Source: Brevundimonas vitisensis
GTDB lineage: Bacteria; Pseudomonadota; Alphaproteobacteria; Caulobacterales; Caulobacteraceae
Direction of reading: 5' to 3'
DNA: 64,000 bases
NCBI RefSeq assembly: GCF_016656965.1
Contig: NZ_CP067977.1
Coordinates: 2,647,501 to 2,711,500 of the forward strand
The notes under the pieces are model-generated. The model saw nothing but the letters and a program-made list of their open reading frames with translations. It was not told the DNA's origin and searched no databases. The translations under genes were made by a program, and so were the position numbers. The first letter of the stretch is position 1; each line of letters starts with the position of its first letter. Below are positions 20,031-29,760 of this stretch, piece by piece.

Positions 20031-20055
20031 GGAACGGTGGACGAGACTGCCGGTT
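20031..20055 (+). promoter_or_regulatory. Probable EcfG/SigT general-stress promoter for csbD
   Basis: GGAAC (20031-20035), a 16-base spacer, then GGTT (20052-20055). The EcfG/SigT consensus of alphaproteobacteria is GGAAC-N16/17-CGTT, so only one base differs. It lies 53 bases before the CsbD start, in a short gap after the NUDIX gene, which fits CsbD as a stress gene. Sigma factor use is inferred. Confidence 0.6.
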
Positions 20056-20107
20056 CTTTATGGCGAAGCGCGGTCGCCCTGACCGTGTCCAACGAAGGGA
20101 TTGCATC

Positions 20108-20290
20108 ATGGCTGATCATGACCGCGTCGAAGGCGCCGCCAAGAACATGGGTGGCAAGATCAAGGAAGCCGCTGGCAAGGTAACCGGCGACGAAAAGCTG
20201 AAAGCCGAAGGCCGCGCCGATCAGGTCGAGGGCAAGGTTCAGAACACGGTCGGCGGCGTCAAAGACGCCCTGAAGGACAACCGCCACTAA
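20108..20290 (+). CDS. CsbD-family stress protein
   Basis: A 60-residue hydrophilic protein with the CsbD pattern: DRVEGAAKNMGGKIKEAAGK, a GDEKLKAEGRADQVEGK segment and a closing KDALKDN. CsbD proteins are small, abundant and induced by general stress in many bacteria; their molecular role is unclear. The ATG at 20108 gives the standard family start. An in-frame upstream start at 20060 would fall just behind the predicted stress promoter and lacks homology. A strong terminator follows. Confidence 0.88.
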   Translation: MADHDRVEGAAKNMGGKIKEAAGKVTGDEKLKAEGRADQVEGKVQNTVGGVKDALKDNRH

Positions 20291-20327
20291 GACGTCATCG
20301 GATCCTCTCCGATCCAGAAATGCCCAG

Positions 20328-20366
20328 AGGGTGCAGGTCGCAATCGCGGTCTGCACCCTTTCTTTT
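20328..20366 (+). terminator. Rho-independent terminator after csbD
   Basis: Nine-base stem AGGGTGCAG/CTGCACCCT (20328-20336 with 20351-20359), a 14-base loop and a T-rich tail TTTCTTTT. It separates the csbD transcript from the division cluster. Confidence 0.85.
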
Positions 20367-20630
20367 CGGCCCATCGACTGCGGTTAACCCCTTGGGCTGA
20401 AAGGCGGCCCATGATCGGTCCACAGCCTGTTAATACTTGATGTGTTCTGTGTATGTTCCGCTCTGAACTGCTTTCGCGACCTAAACGACAACACAGTTAA
20501 GAAGCGTCAACCATTCCCATTGTGGCCCATTTCATCCCATGCTATCCCAATCGCATGATTTGGGGATGAGCGCGGCCCGTTCGGCGCGCGGAACAGCAGG
20601 GGCGGACCGAAGGGTCCGAATGGGCAGGGC
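20367..20630 (+). promoter_or_regulatory. Upstream region of the dcw cluster with four MraZ boxes
   Basis: This gene-free stretch holds four CCCA (TGGG on the other strand) elements at 20516, 20526, 20536 and 20546, spaced exactly 10 bases apart. MraZ of E. coli binds direct TGGGN repeats separated by five bases, also a 10-base period, to repress its own operon. The block ends about 80 bases before the mraZ start. A promoter must lie upstream (the region near 20430-20500 is relatively AT-rich), but I cannot place it exactly. Confidence 0.75.
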
Positions 20631-21137
20631 GTGTTTCTCTCGACCTTCGAGAAACAACTGGACGGCAAGCGCCGCCTGCTGATCCCCCAGGAATTCCGCA
20701 CGGCCGAAAATGGCGCGGAAACGGGAATCTTCTGCTTTCTCTCGATCCAGTTCGACTGTCTGGAAGCGGGCGGCGACCATCTGATGGCTGAGTATGAGGC
20801 CATGATCGAGGACCTGCCGTTCGGCGACGACTACCGCACCGCGCTCGAAGAAACCGTCTATGCCGGTCAGAAGCCGCTGGCCTATGACAGTGGCGGGCGG
20901 ATCACTCTGACCGAAAGCCTGTGCCGTCAGGCCGGGCTGGGCGATGACGTGGTCATCGCCGGTCTCGGTCGCCGGTTCCAGATCTGGGATCGCGCACGCT
21001 GGGAGGCGCGCCGCGAGGAGCGCCGCCTGCTGGCGCGTCAGGCCGTCAAGGAGCGCGGCGAGGCTGGGCGTCTGCTGGCCCGCAGCCGCCCCGGCCTGCG
21101 TGTCGTTTCGCCCTCGGACGGCGAGGGCGGCGCATGA
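20631..21137 (+). CDS. mraZ: Transcriptional regulator MraZ
   Basis: MraZ (168 residues) is the first gene of the dcw cluster and represses it by binding repeats in its own promoter. Two AbrB-like swapped-hairpin repeats are visible: the first begins [20 protein letters not shown], the second contains [20 protein letters not shown]. The C-terminus is a basic helix ([18 protein letters not shown]). Translation starts at GTG 20631. It overlaps rsmH by four bases. Four MraZ boxes lie upstream. Confidence 0.93.
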   Translation: MFLSTFEKQLDGKRRLLIPQEFRTAENGAETGIFCFLSIQFDCLEAGGDHLMAEYEAMIEDLPFGDDYRTALEETVYAGQKPLAYDSGGRITLTESLCRQAGLGDDVVIAGLGRRFQIWDRARWEARREERRLLARQAVKERGEAGRLLARSRPGLRVVSPSDGEGGA

Positions 21138-22093
21138 GCCTGCAATCCTCCAGCCCGCACGCGCCCGTCCTTCTTGACGAGGTTATCGAGGCCCTGGCCC
21201 CGACCGCCGGCGATGTCATCGTCGATGCCACCTTCGGTGCGGGCGGCTATAGCCGGGCGATCCTGGCCCGCGGGGCGCAGGTGATCGGCCTGGATCGGGA
21301 TCCGACGGTCCAGCCTTTCGCCGATGCGGTCGCCGCCGATTTTCCCGACCGCTTCAGCCTGGTCCGCACGCCTTTCTCCGGCCTGTCCCAGGCCGTGGCC
21401 GGCGTGCCCCGGCTGGACGGGGCTGTGTTCGACATCGGCGTGTCGTCGATGCAGCTGGATCAGGCCGAGCGCGGCTTCTCCTTCATGCGTGACGGTCCCC
21501 TGGACATGCGGATGGGCGACGAGGGGCTGACGGCAGCCGACATCGTCAACACCTGGGATCACGGGCCCATGGCCCATATCTTCAAACTGTACGGGGACGA
21601 GCGTCAGTCCGGCCGGGTGGCCACGGCGATCCTGCGTCGGCGTGCCGAGCGTCCCTTTTCGCGAACTCTGGACCTGGCCGAAGTGGTCGAAAAGGCGCTA
21701 GGCGGACGTCGCGGCGCCCCGATCCATCCGGCCACGCGCGTGTTCCAGGCCCTGCGGATCGCCGTCAATGACGAACTGGGCGAGCTGTCGGCCGGTCTGG
21801 CCGCCGCTGAGGCTGCTCTTTCTCCCGGTGGGCGGCTGGCGGTGGTGACGTTCCACTCGCTGGAGGACCGGATCGTGAAGGCCTTCCTGACCGAGCGCAC
21901 GGGCAACAGTCCGGCCGGGTCGCGCCACGCCCCGGTGACGATCGATCCGCGCAAGCCCAGCTTCACCCTGGCTTTCAAGGGTGCGCGTGAGGCGAGCGAT
22001 GCGGAACGCGCGATCAATCCGCGTGCCCGCTCGGCCAAGCTGCGGGCCGCAGTCCGCACCGCGGCCCCCGCGTGGGGGAGGATGGCGGCATGA
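21134..22093 (+). CDS. rsmH: 16S rRNA (cytosine(1402)-N4)-methyltransferase RsmH
   Basis: RsmH (formerly MraW, 319 residues) methylates N4 of C1402 in 16S rRNA using S-adenosylmethionine. Family motifs are [13 protein letters not shown] at the start, the SAM loop [33 protein letters not shown] and [13 protein letters not shown]. The length is normal. It overlaps mraZ and ftsL by four bases on each side, as expected for a tightly coupled dcw cluster. Confidence 0.97.
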   Translation: MSLQSSSPHAPVLLDEVIEALAPTAGDVIVDATFGAGGYSRAILARGAQVIGLDRDPTVQPFADAVAADFPDRFSLVRTPFSGLSQAVAGVPRLDGAVFDIGVSSMQLDQAERGFSFMRDGPLDMRMGDEGLTAADIVNTWDHGPMAHIFKLYGDERQSGRVATAILRRRAERPFSRTLDLAEVVEKALGGRRGAPIHPATRVFQALRIAVNDELGELSAGLAAAEAALSPGGRLAVVTFHSLEDRIVKAFLTERTGNSPAGSRHAPVTIDPRKPSFTLAFKGAREASDAERAINPRARSAKLRAAVRTAAPAWGRMAA

Positions 22094-22524
22094 GCGGTAT
22101 CCTGAGCCTGCTGGATCGCAAAATCTGGGGCATTCGCTGGGTCGAAATCTTTGGCGGCGTGATGGTCGCCGCCATGGTCACCTCCATCTATGTGGCCAAG
22201 GCCGCAGCGGCGCGTGAGACCTCGCGGATCGCCGAGATCGAGCGCCAGATTGACGAGAGCGGCGAGAGGGTTCGCCTCCTCCGCGCCGAGGTTGCCCGTC
22301 TGGAACAGCCCGGGCGGTTGGAGGCCTTGTCACGGCAGGTGGGTCTGGGCCCGGTCGGCGTGGCTCAAAGATCGGACGAAAAGCAGCTGGGGGCCCTGGC
22401 TTCCGGGGATGGACCTGCAGTCGCCAAAGCCGCGCCGGTCGCGGCCCCGCCGGTGGTCGATGCACCCGATCCCGTTGTCGAACCCGAAGCTCGACCCGAA
22501 GTCGTGGCGGAGGGCGATCTGTGA
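22090..22524 (+). CDS. ftsL: Cell division protein FtsL
   Basis: A 144-residue single-pass protein at the ftsL position between rsmH and ftsI. A short cytoplasmic part, one membrane helix (about 18-36, [20 protein letters not shown]) and a coiled coil ([19 protein letters not shown]) follow the FtsL pattern. FtsL works with FtsB and FtsQ to activate septal synthesis by FtsWI. The Pro/Ala-rich tail (about 110-144) is long and low in complexity. The sequence is weakly conserved, so gene order supports the call. The ATG overlaps the rsmH stop. Confidence 0.85.
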   Translation: MSGILSLLDRKIWGIRWVEIFGGVMVAAMVTSIYVAKAAAARETSRIAEIERQIDESGERVRLLRAEVARLEQPGRLEALSRQVGLGPVGVAQRSDEKQLGALASGDGPAVAKAAPVAAPPVVDAPDPVVEPEARPEVVAEGDL

Positions 22525-24263
22525 CCGTTCACGATCCGTCACCGCGCACCTATCGCCCGGCTCCCCGCGTCAGCGGCGCGCTGCGCCTGCTGCCGTCCTG
22601 GCGGTGGCTGACCGAAGGCATCCTGCGTATCGAACATGCGTTCGAGCGGGCGAGGGCCGAGGCCCGCCCGGAAGAGGACACCCGCGTCCGCATCTTCTTC
22701 ATCATGACGGTGTTCTGCGTCGTCTTTTCCGTCCTGGCGGTGTTCGCCGGACGCGCCGCCCTGTTCGTTCCGGCTGGTGGGGCGCCTGGCTCGTCAGTGG
22801 GTCAGTTGACCCGCGCCGACCTGGTCGACCGCAACGGACAGATACTGGCCACCAACATCACGCACTATGGGCTGTACATCGACCCGCGCGAGGTCTGGGA
22901 CCTGGACCTGGCCCGCCGTCAGATCCGCAGGGCTCTGCCCGAGGTGCCGGTCGAGCGCCTGGATCGGGTGCTGGCTGGAAAGCGCCGCCTGGTGGTCATG
23001 AACGGCCTGACCCCGGCGCAGCGCGAGGCGGTGCATAACCTGGCCCTGGGTGGCGTGACGTTCGAGCCTGAAAACCGTCGCTCCTATCCGCTGGGGGATG
23101 CGACGTCTCACGTGATTGGCCGCGCCGATACCGGTGGGGTCGGCATCTCCGGTTCCGAACTGGCATTCGACAGCGAAATCCGGGCGGGCGGTGCGACCGG
23201 CGAGCCGTTTGCCCTGTCCATCGACCTGCGGGTTCAGGGGGTGCTGGAAACCGAACTGGCGGCAGCAGCGGCTGAAACCGGGGCCAAGGCGGCGGTGGGC
23301 ATCATCACCGATGTCCAGACCGGCGAGGTTCTGGGCATGGCCAGCTGGCCGTTCGATCAGTCCAAGAACCTGGCTGTTTCCGGCCACTATGAAATGGGCT
23401 CGGTCTTCAAGAGCATCACCATCGCGGCGGGTCTGGATACCGGCCGGGCGGACATGAACACCCTGTTTGATGCGTCGCAGACCCTGATGATCGGCAATCG
23501 GCGGATCGACGACTTCCACGCCCAGAACCGGGTCATGACGCTGGAAGACGTCTATCTGCACTCATCCAACATCGGCACTTCGCGGCTGGCGATCGAGATG
23601 GGACCGGTGGTGATGGAGGACTATTTCCGTCGCCTGGGCTTCCTTGATGCGGCCCAGATCGAGCTCAAGGAATCCGCTCACCCGATCCGGCCCCGCGAAT
23701 GGTCCGATTCAACCTTGGCTTCTCTGTCCTTCGGTTACGGCATTTCGATTACGCCCGCCCAGATGGTCGCCGCCATGGGGGCCCTGACCAATGGGGGACG
23801 GTTCCTGCCGCTGAGCCTGCGCAAGGGTGGGGCGCGTCAGCCGCAGGTGCGCCAGGTCGTCTCCGAGGAGACGTCCCTGACCGTGCTGGACCTGATGCGA
23901 CGCAATGTTGTGCGACCGGCGGGCTCGGGCGGTCGGGCCGTCGCCCCCGGCTTGCGCTTGGGCGGCAAGACCGGCTCGGCCAACAAGTGGTTCGAGGGAC
24001 GATACGATCCGATGCATGCGGTCGGCACCTTTGCGGCCGTCTTCCCCACCGACGGCCCGCTGAACGCCAAACGTTATGCGATCCTGATCCTGATCGACGA
24101 GCCGTCCTCGTATCCCCGCACGGGCGGCTTCGTGGCCGCACCGGCCGTGGGGCGTATCGCGGATCGCATCGCGCCCTTCCTGGGGGTCGAGCGCCGTGCC
24201 GACCGCTGGTCCACCGCCGACGGCAGGCGCATTCCTCAACCGGACGACGAGGTGGCCCCATGA
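22521..24263 (+). CDS. ftsI: Septal peptidoglycan transpeptidase FtsI (PBP3)
   Basis: FtsI (580 residues) cross-links septal peptidoglycan together with FtsW. One membrane helix lies near 55-75 (IFFIMTVFCVVFSVLAVFAG), followed by the dimerisation domain (ADLVDRNGQILATN) and the transpeptidase domain with S294-V-F-K297, the SSN motif (HSSNIGTS) and K483-T-G. The GTG start overlaps the ftsL stop and the ATGA overlap with murE continues the coupling. Its N-terminal cytoplasmic part is about 50 residues, a little long. Confidence 0.96.
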   Translation: MTVHDPSPRTYRPAPRVSGALRLLPSWRWLTEGILRIEHAFERARAEARPEEDTRVRIFFIMTVFCVVFSVLAVFAGRAALFVPAGGAPGSSVGQLTRADLVDRNGQILATNITHYGLYIDPREVWDLDLARRQIRRALPEVPVERLDRVLAGKRRLVVMNGLTPAQREAVHNLALGGVTFEPENRRSYPLGDATSHVIGRADTGGVGISGSELAFDSEIRAGGATGEPFALSIDLRVQGVLETELAAAAAETGAKAAVGIITDVQTGEVLGMASWPFDQSKNLAVSGHYEMGSVFKSITIAAGLDTGRADMNTLFDASQTLMIGNRRIDDFHAQNRVMTLEDVYLHSSNIGTSRLAIEMGPVVMEDYFRRLGFLDAAQIELKESAHPIRPREWSDSTLASLSFGYGISITPAQMVAAMGALTNGGRFLPLSLRKGGARQPQVRQVVSEETSLTVLDLMRRNVVRPAGSGGRAVAPGLRLGGKTGSANKWFEGRYDPMHAVGTFAAVFPTDGPLNAKRYAILILIDEPSSYPRTGGFVAAPAVGRIADRIAPFLGVERRADRWSTADGRRIPQPDDEVAP

Positions 24264-25714
24264 GCCCCCTGCGTCTGTCAGAACTTTTGAACCGCGACGT
24301 ACCCGCAGATCCCGTCATCACCGGTGTGACCGCCGACAGTCGCAAGGTTGTGCCCGGCACGCTGTTCGTGGCTCTGCCGGGCACGGTGGCGGATGGTCGG
24401 GCCTTTATCCCGCAGGCCCTTGCTCGGGGCGCGGCGGCCGTCCTGGCCCCCAACGATACGCCGCAGGGAACCGCCCCCCTGATGGTAACGGCCGGCGACA
24501 TCCGGCGCGCCTATGCCCTGGCGGCGCGAGGCTTCTATGGAGCCCAGCCCCGGACCTGCGTCGCCGTGACCGGAACCAACGGCAAGACGTCCGTGGCGGC
24601 CTTCTGCCGCCAGATATGGGCGCAGCTGGGGATCAAGGCCGCCAGCATGGGCACCTTGGGTGTCACCGCACAGCGCGGTCAGGAGACGGCCAATCTGACA
24701 GGTCCGGGTCTGACCAGCCCCGACCCGGCCGACGCTGCGCGGATGCTGGCCGAGCTGGCAGCCCAGGGTGTGACCCATCTGGCGCTGGAAGCCTCGTCAC
24801 ACGGTATCGACCAGCGCCGCCTGGACGGGGTCACATTGAAGGCGGCGGCCTTTACCAACCTCAGCCAGGATCACCTCGACTATCATGGCGACATGGCCGC
24901 CTATCGTGCGGCCAAGCTGCGGCTGTTTGAGACCCTGCTGCCGCGCGGGCGGACGGCGGTGCTGAATGCCGATTCCGAGGATTTCTCCAGTTTCGCGGCT
25001 GTCAGCCTGATGTCCGGCCTGGGCATCATGAGCGTGGGCGAGCGGGGCCGCGACCTGAGCCTGGTCGCACGGCGCGCAACGCCCGAGGGCCAGCGCCTGA
25101 GCGTCGACGTGCGCGGCACGACCCATGGGGTGCTGCTACCCCTGGCCGGCGCCTTCCAGGCATCCAATGCCCTGGTCGCAGCGGGCCTGTGCATTGCGGC
25201 GGGTGAGGACCCCGAGCGTGTCCTGGCCGCCCTGGCTTCGATCAAGGGGGCGCAGGGGCGGATGCAGCGCATTCCGGGACCGGGTCGTGGCGAGGTCTAT
25301 GTCGACTATGCCCACACGCCCGATGGCCTGGAGACGGTGCTGAAGGCTCTGCGGCCCCATGCGACCGGGCGGCTGATCGTGGTATTCGGCGCGGGGGGTG
25401 ATCGGGATACCGGCAAACGGCCCTTGATGGGCGAGATCGCCGGGCGACTGGCCGACGTCGCCATTGTCACCGATGACAATCCTCGCTCCGAAGACCCTGC
25501 CGCCATTCGGCGCGCCGTCCGCGCGGGCTGTCCGGATGCGGTCGAGATCGGCGATCGGCGCAAGGCCATTCGGCACGCCGTGTCGATGATGCGTGACGGC
25601 GATGTGGTGGTGATCGCCGGAAAAGGGCATGAACAGGGGCAGATCGTGGGAGGGACGACTCATCCTTTCGACGATGCCACCGAAGCGACCGAGGCCCTCG
25701 CCGTCCATGCTTGA
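24260..25714 (+). CDS. murE: UDP-MurNAc-tripeptide synthetase MurE (meso-DAP adding)
   Basis: MurE (484 residues) adds the third amino acid to UDP-MurNAc-dipeptide. The ATP loop is GTNGKTSVAAF (from about residue 105), and D406-N-P-R in TDDNPRSEDPAAIRR is the signature of enzymes that add meso-diaminopimelate. VYVDYAHTPDGLETVL and IAGKGHEQGQ are further conserved motifs. A much longer in-frame opening exists inside ftsI, but the ATG at 24260, overlapping the ftsI stop, gives the normal N-terminus. It overlaps murF by eight bases. Confidence 0.97.
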   Translation: MSPLRLSELLNRDVPADPVITGVTADSRKVVPGTLFVALPGTVADGRAFIPQALARGAAAVLAPNDTPQGTAPLMVTAGDIRRAYALAARGFYGAQPRTCVAVTGTNGKTSVAAFCRQIWAQLGIKAASMGTLGVTAQRGQETANLTGPGLTSPDPADAARMLAELAAQGVTHLALEASSHGIDQRRLDGVTLKAAAFTNLSQDHLDYHGDMAAYRAAKLRLFETLLPRGRTAVLNADSEDFSSFAAVSLMSGLGIMSVGERGRDLSLVARRATPEGQRLSVDVRGTTHGVLLPLAGAFQASNALVAAGLCIAAGEDPERVLAALASIKGAQGRMQRIPGPGRGEVYVDYAHTPDGLETVLKALRPHATGRLIVVFGAGGDRDTGKRPLMGEIAGRLADVAIVTDDNPRSEDPAAIRRAVRAGCPDAVEIGDRRKAIRHAVSMMRDGDVVVIAGKGHEQGQIVGGTTHPFDDATEATEALAVHA

Positions 25715-27137
25715 TTCCGTCCCCACCGCCCTGTGGACAGCCACTGATATTGCCCTGGCCACCGGCGGCCGGATCGAGGGCGGAGCCTTTGACGCGACCG
25801 GGGTCGTGTTCAACAGCCGCGAGACCGCGCCCGGTGATCTGTTCGTGGCTCTCAAGGGCGCCCGCGACGGGCATGAGTTCGTGGCCTCTGCGTTCGCCGC
25901 CGGCGCGGTCGGAGCCCTGGTCGAGCGACCGATCGACGGCGGCCCCTGCATCGTCGTGCCCGATACTCTGAAAGCCCTAGAGGCGCTGGGCGCAGCAGCG
26001 CGGGATCGGGCACCGCACATCCGCCGGGGGGCCGTCACCGGCTCTGTCGGCAAGACCAGCGTAACCCAGGCGATCAAGGCGGGGCTGGATCTGGCGGGCC
26101 CGGCCCATGCCTCGGTCAAGAGCTACAACAATCATATCGGTGTGCCCCTGACCCTGGCACGCATGCCGATAGGGGTTCAGCGGGCCGTCTTCGAGATCGG
26201 CATGAACGCCCCCGGCGAGATCGGGCCTCTGTCACGCATGGTCCAGCCGCACGCCGCCTGCGTCACTACCGTTGGTCCTGTCCATATCGAGGCCTTTGCC
26301 GATGGCGAGGCGGGTGTGGCGAGGGAAAAGGCCGACATCTTCGACGGCCTGGGCCCCGGCGGCGTGGCGGTCATCAATGGCGACAATGCCTGGACCGAGG
26401 TCTTACGGGCCCATGCCCTGCGGGCGGGTGCGAGGGTGGTCAGCTTCGGCTCAGCCCCCGAGCACGAGGCCCGTCTGATCGACTTTGTCCCCGGCCCCGA
26501 CGGCGCGCGGGTCAAGGCCGAGGTCTTTGGCCGGACCCATCTGTTCGATCTGAAACAGTCGGGCTTTCACTGGGGTCTGAACAGTCTGGCCGTCATCCTG
26601 ATGCTGGATGCTCTGGACGTGCCGATCGAGATTGCCCTGGCAGCCCTGGCCGAGTTCCAGCCCCTGGCCGGACGGGGACAGGAAAAGACCGTTCGCATCC
26701 ACGGCGGGGCCTTCACCCTGATCGACGAGAGCTACAACGCCAATCCGCTGTCGATGAAGGCCGGGTTCATGAGCCTTGGGGCGCGTCCCGTGGCCACCGG
26801 CGCGCGGCGGGTCGTGGTCCTGAGCGACATGCTGGAACTGGGCGATCATTCGCGCGCCCTGCACGAAGGGCTGGCCGAGGGGATCGACGCCGCCGCCATC
26901 GATGTGGTCCACACCGCCGGGCCCCAGATGCGTGCCCTGCACGACGCCCTCCCTGTCGAACGGCGCGGCGAATGGCGCGAAACCGCTGCCGAACTGGCCG
27001 CCATCGCGCCGGACCTGGTCCGTTCGGGCGACGTGGTCATGGTCAAGGGCTCGAACGGATCAAAGGCCTCCCTGGTCGCTGCGGCCTTGGCCGACCTGGA
27101 ACGCCGCCTGGAAACCGACGCGATGGAGAGCGTCTGA
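25707..27137 (+). CDS. murF: UDP-MurNAc-tripeptide-D-Ala-D-Ala ligase MurF
   Basis: MurF (476 residues) attaches D-Ala-D-Ala to UDP-MurNAc-tripeptide, completing the soluble precursor. The ATP-binding loop is [13 protein letters not shown], the central domain holds [19 protein letters not shown], and the C-terminal domain has [14 protein letters not shown], all typical. The ATG at 25707 overlaps the end of murE by eight bases. The region before it has no conservation with MurF, so longer starts were rejected. mraY follows two bases after the stop codon. Confidence 0.96.
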   Translation: MLDSVPTALWTATDIALATGGRIEGGAFDATGVVFNSRETAPGDLFVALKGARDGHEFVASAFAAGAVGALVERPIDGGPCIVVPDTLKALEALGAAARDRAPHIRRGAVTGSVGKTSVTQAIKAGLDLAGPAHASVKSYNNHIGVPLTLARMPIGVQRAVFEIGMNAPGEIGPLSRMVQPHAACVTTVGPVHIEAFADGEAGVAREKADIFDGLGPGGVAVINGDNAWTEVLRAHALRAGARVVSFGSAPEHEARLIDFVPGPDGARVKAEVFGRTHLFDLKQSGFHWGLNSLAVILMLDALDVPIEIALAALAEFQPLAGRGQEKTVRIHGGAFTLIDESYNANPLSMKAGFMSLGARPVATGARRVVVLSDMLELGDHSRALHEGLAEGIDAAAIDVVHTAGPQMRALHDALPVERRGEWRETAAELAAIAPDLVRSGDVVMVKGSNGSKASLVAAALADLERRLETDAMESV

Positions 27138-27138
27138 C

Positions 27139-28248
27139 ATGTTTTATCTGCTGTATCTCTATTACGCCGACGTGGCGCAGGATTACCCCCTGCTGAACCT
27201 GGTCCAGTACCAGACGGTGCGTGTGGCTCTCGCGATGGCCACGGCCATGATCGTGGCGGTGGCTATGGGCAGCCGCTTCATCGCCTGGATGCGGTCGCGT
27301 CAGGGCAAGGGTCAGCCGATCCGCGAGGACGGCCCCGTCAGCCATCTGTCCAAGGCCGGGACCCCCACCATGGGCGGGCTGATGATCCTGGCCGGGATCG
27401 CGGTGGCGGTCCTGCTGTGGGGCGACCTGACCAATCCCTATATCTGGATCGTCAGCCTGGTGACGGCGGCCTTTGCCGTTCTGGGCTTCGTCGACGACTA
27501 TGCCAAGGTGACGAAACAGACCTCCGCCGGCCTGTCCTCGCGCCAGAAGCTGGTGGCCCAGACCGTGGTGGCCGTGATCGCCGGGGTCCTGACCGTCCTG
27601 TGGATGACCCAGTCGCCGACCTCGCCGGGTCTGGAGACGTCGATCGCCTTCCCCTTCTTCAAGGCCGTGCTGCTGAACATCGGCTGGTTTTACGTCGTGT
27701 TCGCCGCCTTCACGATCGTGGGCTTCTCCAATGCCGTGAACCTGACCGACGGCCTGGATGGTCTGGCCATCGTGCCGGTCATGATGGCGGCGGCGGCATT
27801 CGGGGTGATCGCCTATCTGGCAGGCAATTTCGTCTTCTCCGACTACCTGCAGATCCACCACGTCCCGGGCTCGGGCGAGCTGGCCATCTTCCTGGCCGCC
27901 ATCATCGGCGGGGGAACGGGCTTCCTCTGGTACAATGCGCCTCCGGCCAAGATCTTCATGGGCGACACCGGCTCCCTGGCTCTCGGCGGAGCGCTGGGTG
28001 CGGTCGCGGTGACCACCAAACATGAGCTGGTGCTGGGCATCGTCGGCGGCCTGTTCGTGCTGGAGGCCGCCTCGGTCATGATCCAGGTCGCCTATTTCAA
28101 GGCGACGGGTAAGCGCGTCTTCCTGATGGCCCCGATCCACCATCATTTCGAGAAGATGGGCTGGCCGGAATCGACGGTGGTGATCCGGTTCTGGATCGTC
28201 TCGGCCATGCTGGCGCTGCTGGGCCTGGCCACGCTGAAGCTGCGATAG
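27139..28248 (+). CDS. mraY: Phospho-MurNAc-pentapeptide transferase MraY
   Basis: MraY (369 residues) transfers phospho-MurNAc-pentapeptide to undecaprenyl phosphate to make lipid I at the inner membrane. About ten membrane helices are visible. Key motifs are [18 protein letters not shown], the catalytic Asp cluster [10 protein letters not shown] and the histidine cluster [12 protein letters not shown] near the C-terminus. The short ATG start at 27139 gives the standard protein. It ends directly against the murD ATG with no gap. Confidence 0.97.
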   Translation: MFYLLYLYYADVAQDYPLLNLVQYQTVRVALAMATAMIVAVAMGSRFIAWMRSRQGKGQPIREDGPVSHLSKAGTPTMGGLMILAGIAVAVLLWGDLTNPYIWIVSLVTAAFAVLGFVDDYAKVTKQTSAGLSSRQKLVAQTVVAVIAGVLTVLWMTQSPTSPGLETSIAFPFFKAVLLNIGWFYVVFAAFTIVGFSNAVNLTDGLDGLAIVPVMMAAAAFGVIAYLAGNFVFSDYLQIHHVPGSGELAIFLAAIIGGGTGFLWYNAPPAKIFMGDTGSLALGGALGAVAVTTKHELVLGIVGGLFVLEAASVMIQVAYFKATGKRVFLMAPIHHHFEKMGWPESTVVIRFWIVSAMLALLGLATLKLR

Positions 28249-29760
28249 ATGATCCCTGTTCCGGGCTTTGAGGGGCAGCGCGTCGCGGTCTTTGGCCTGG
28301 GCCGGTCGGGACTGACGGCGGCGCGCGCGCTGAAGGCCGGCGGAGCCGTGCCCATCCTGTGGGACGACAGCGTCTCTGGCCGGATGCAGGCCCAGGCCGA
28401 GGGGTTTGTGATCGAGGACCTGACCGGCGCCGACTGGTCCGGGTTCGCGGCCCTGGTCCTGTCGCCCGGTGCGCCCCTGACCCACCCCAAGCCCCACTGG
28501 ACCGTGGACAAGGCGACGGCGGCCGGGATCGAGATCATCGGCGATATCGAACTGTTCGCCCGTGCCATCGCAGCCTTGCCGGAAGACCAGCGGCCCCAAG
28601 TCGTCGCCATCACCGGCACCAATGGCAAATCGACCACCACCGCCCTGATCGGCTGGGTGCTGAACCGGGCAGGGATGACCGTCCATGTCGGCGGCAACAT
28701 CGGCATCGGCGTGCTGGCCCTTCCGGCTCCGACCCCCGAAGCCGTCTATGTGATCGAGGTGTCCAGCTATCAGCTGGACCTGACGACGACCTTTGCGCCG
28801 GACGTGGCGATCCTGACCAATGTCAGTCCTGATCATCTGGACCGCCACGGTGGGATGGACGGCTATGTCGCGGCGAAGCGACGGCTGTTTCAGCGCATGA
28901 CGCCCAGTCGCGTGGCTTTGATCGGCGTGGATGACGACTGGGGCTGGCAGGTCGTGTCCGATCTGAATGCCCGGAAGTTGCGGGTCTCCACGATCACGAC
29001 ACGGACGCCGGACGCCGGAGGCGGGCCGCACCGCAACGCCATCCCGGTCGAGGACCTGGCTGCTCAAAGGCCAGATAGCCTTCCAGCGTTTGAGCAGGGG
29101 CGGTTCATCATCGTCGATGCGACGGGGGGCCTGCTGTCGGCGGACAGTGTGCGCATTGCGGATCTGAGCTGTGCCCGCTCGTTGCCCGGTCGTCACAACG
29201 CCCAGAACGCCGCCTTCGCCTATGCCGCTGCGCGTGCCGTGGGCGTCGGTCACGATGCGGCCGTCGACGGCCTGATGACCTTCCCCGGTCTGGCCCACCG
29301 CATGGAGCACGTCGGCACACTGGGCCGAGTGCGCTTCGTCAACGATTCCAAGGCCACCAATGCCGATGCGGCGCGTCAGGCCCTGGCCAGCTATGACCGC
29401 AGCTTCTGGATCGCCGGCGGGCGGGCCAAGGCAGGCGGTATCGACGACCTTTCGGACCTATTCCCGCGCGTGGCCCAGGCCTTTCTGATCGGCGAGGCGG
29501 CCGAACCCTTTGCGGCGACCCTCGGCCAGACGCCGCATCGCATCAGCGGGGACATGGCCAGTGCCGTGCAACAGGCCGCAGAGGCCGCTGCCGCCACCGG
29601 CGGCGACGAGGTCGTCCTGCTGTCGCCCGCAGCTGCCAGTTTCGACCAGTATCCGGATTTCGAGGCCCGGGGCGAAGCGTTCCGCGCCGCCGTCCTGGCC
29701 CTGGGGACCCAGCCGCCCCAGGCCGAGTCCACCGGCACCGTCCCGGGAGACCCTGTATGA
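28249..29760 (+). CDS. murD: UDP-MurNAc-L-alanine:D-glutamate ligase MurD
   Basis: MurD (503 residues) adds D-glutamate to UDP-MurNAc-L-Ala. The ATP loop is ITGTNGKSTTTALIGW, the NVSPDHLDRH motif follows, and the C-terminal domain has FVNDSKATNADAARQAL and VLLSPAAASFDQYPDFEARG. It is about 40-60 residues longer than many MurD proteins. Part of the excess is a segment near 240-285 (RTPDAGGGPHRNAIPVEDLA) that looks like a loop insertion. It starts immediately after mraY and overlaps ftsW by four bases. Confidence 0.96.
   Translation: MIPVPGFEGQRVAVFGLGRSGLTAARALKAGGAVPILWDDSVSGRMQAQAEGFVIEDLTGADWSGFAALVLSPGAPLTHPKPHWTVDKATAAGIEIIGDIELFARAIAALPEDQRPQVVAITGTNGKSTTTALIGWVLNRAGMTVHVGGNIGIGVLALPAPTPEAVYVIEVSSYQLDLTTTFAPDVAILTNVSPDHLDRHGGMDGYVAAKRRLFQRMTPSRVALIGVDDDWGWQVVSDLNARKLRVSTITTRTPDAGGGPHRNAIPVEDLAAQRPDSLPAFEQGRFIIVDATGGLLSADSVRIADLSCARSLPGRHNAQNAAFAYAAARAVGVGHDAAVDGLMTFPGLAHRMEHVGTLGRVRFVNDSKATNADAARQALASYDRSFWIAGGRAKAGGIDDLSDLFPRVAQAFLIGEAAEPFAATLGQTPHRISGDMASAVQQAAEAAAATGGDEVVLLSPAAASFDQYPDFEARGEAFRAAVLALGTQPPQAESTGTVPGDPV

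Noticed and set aside
20491..20515. A TTAA-N7 pattern near the MraZ boxes as a CtrA site
   Set aside because: The second half is CAAC rather than TTAA, so the match is too weak to claim CtrA control of mraZ.
27043..29310. A 755-residue antisense frame over mraY and murD
   Set aside because: It is antisense to conserved dcw genes with clear motifs, and its low-complexity His/Gln/Arg-rich product indicates a shadow frame.
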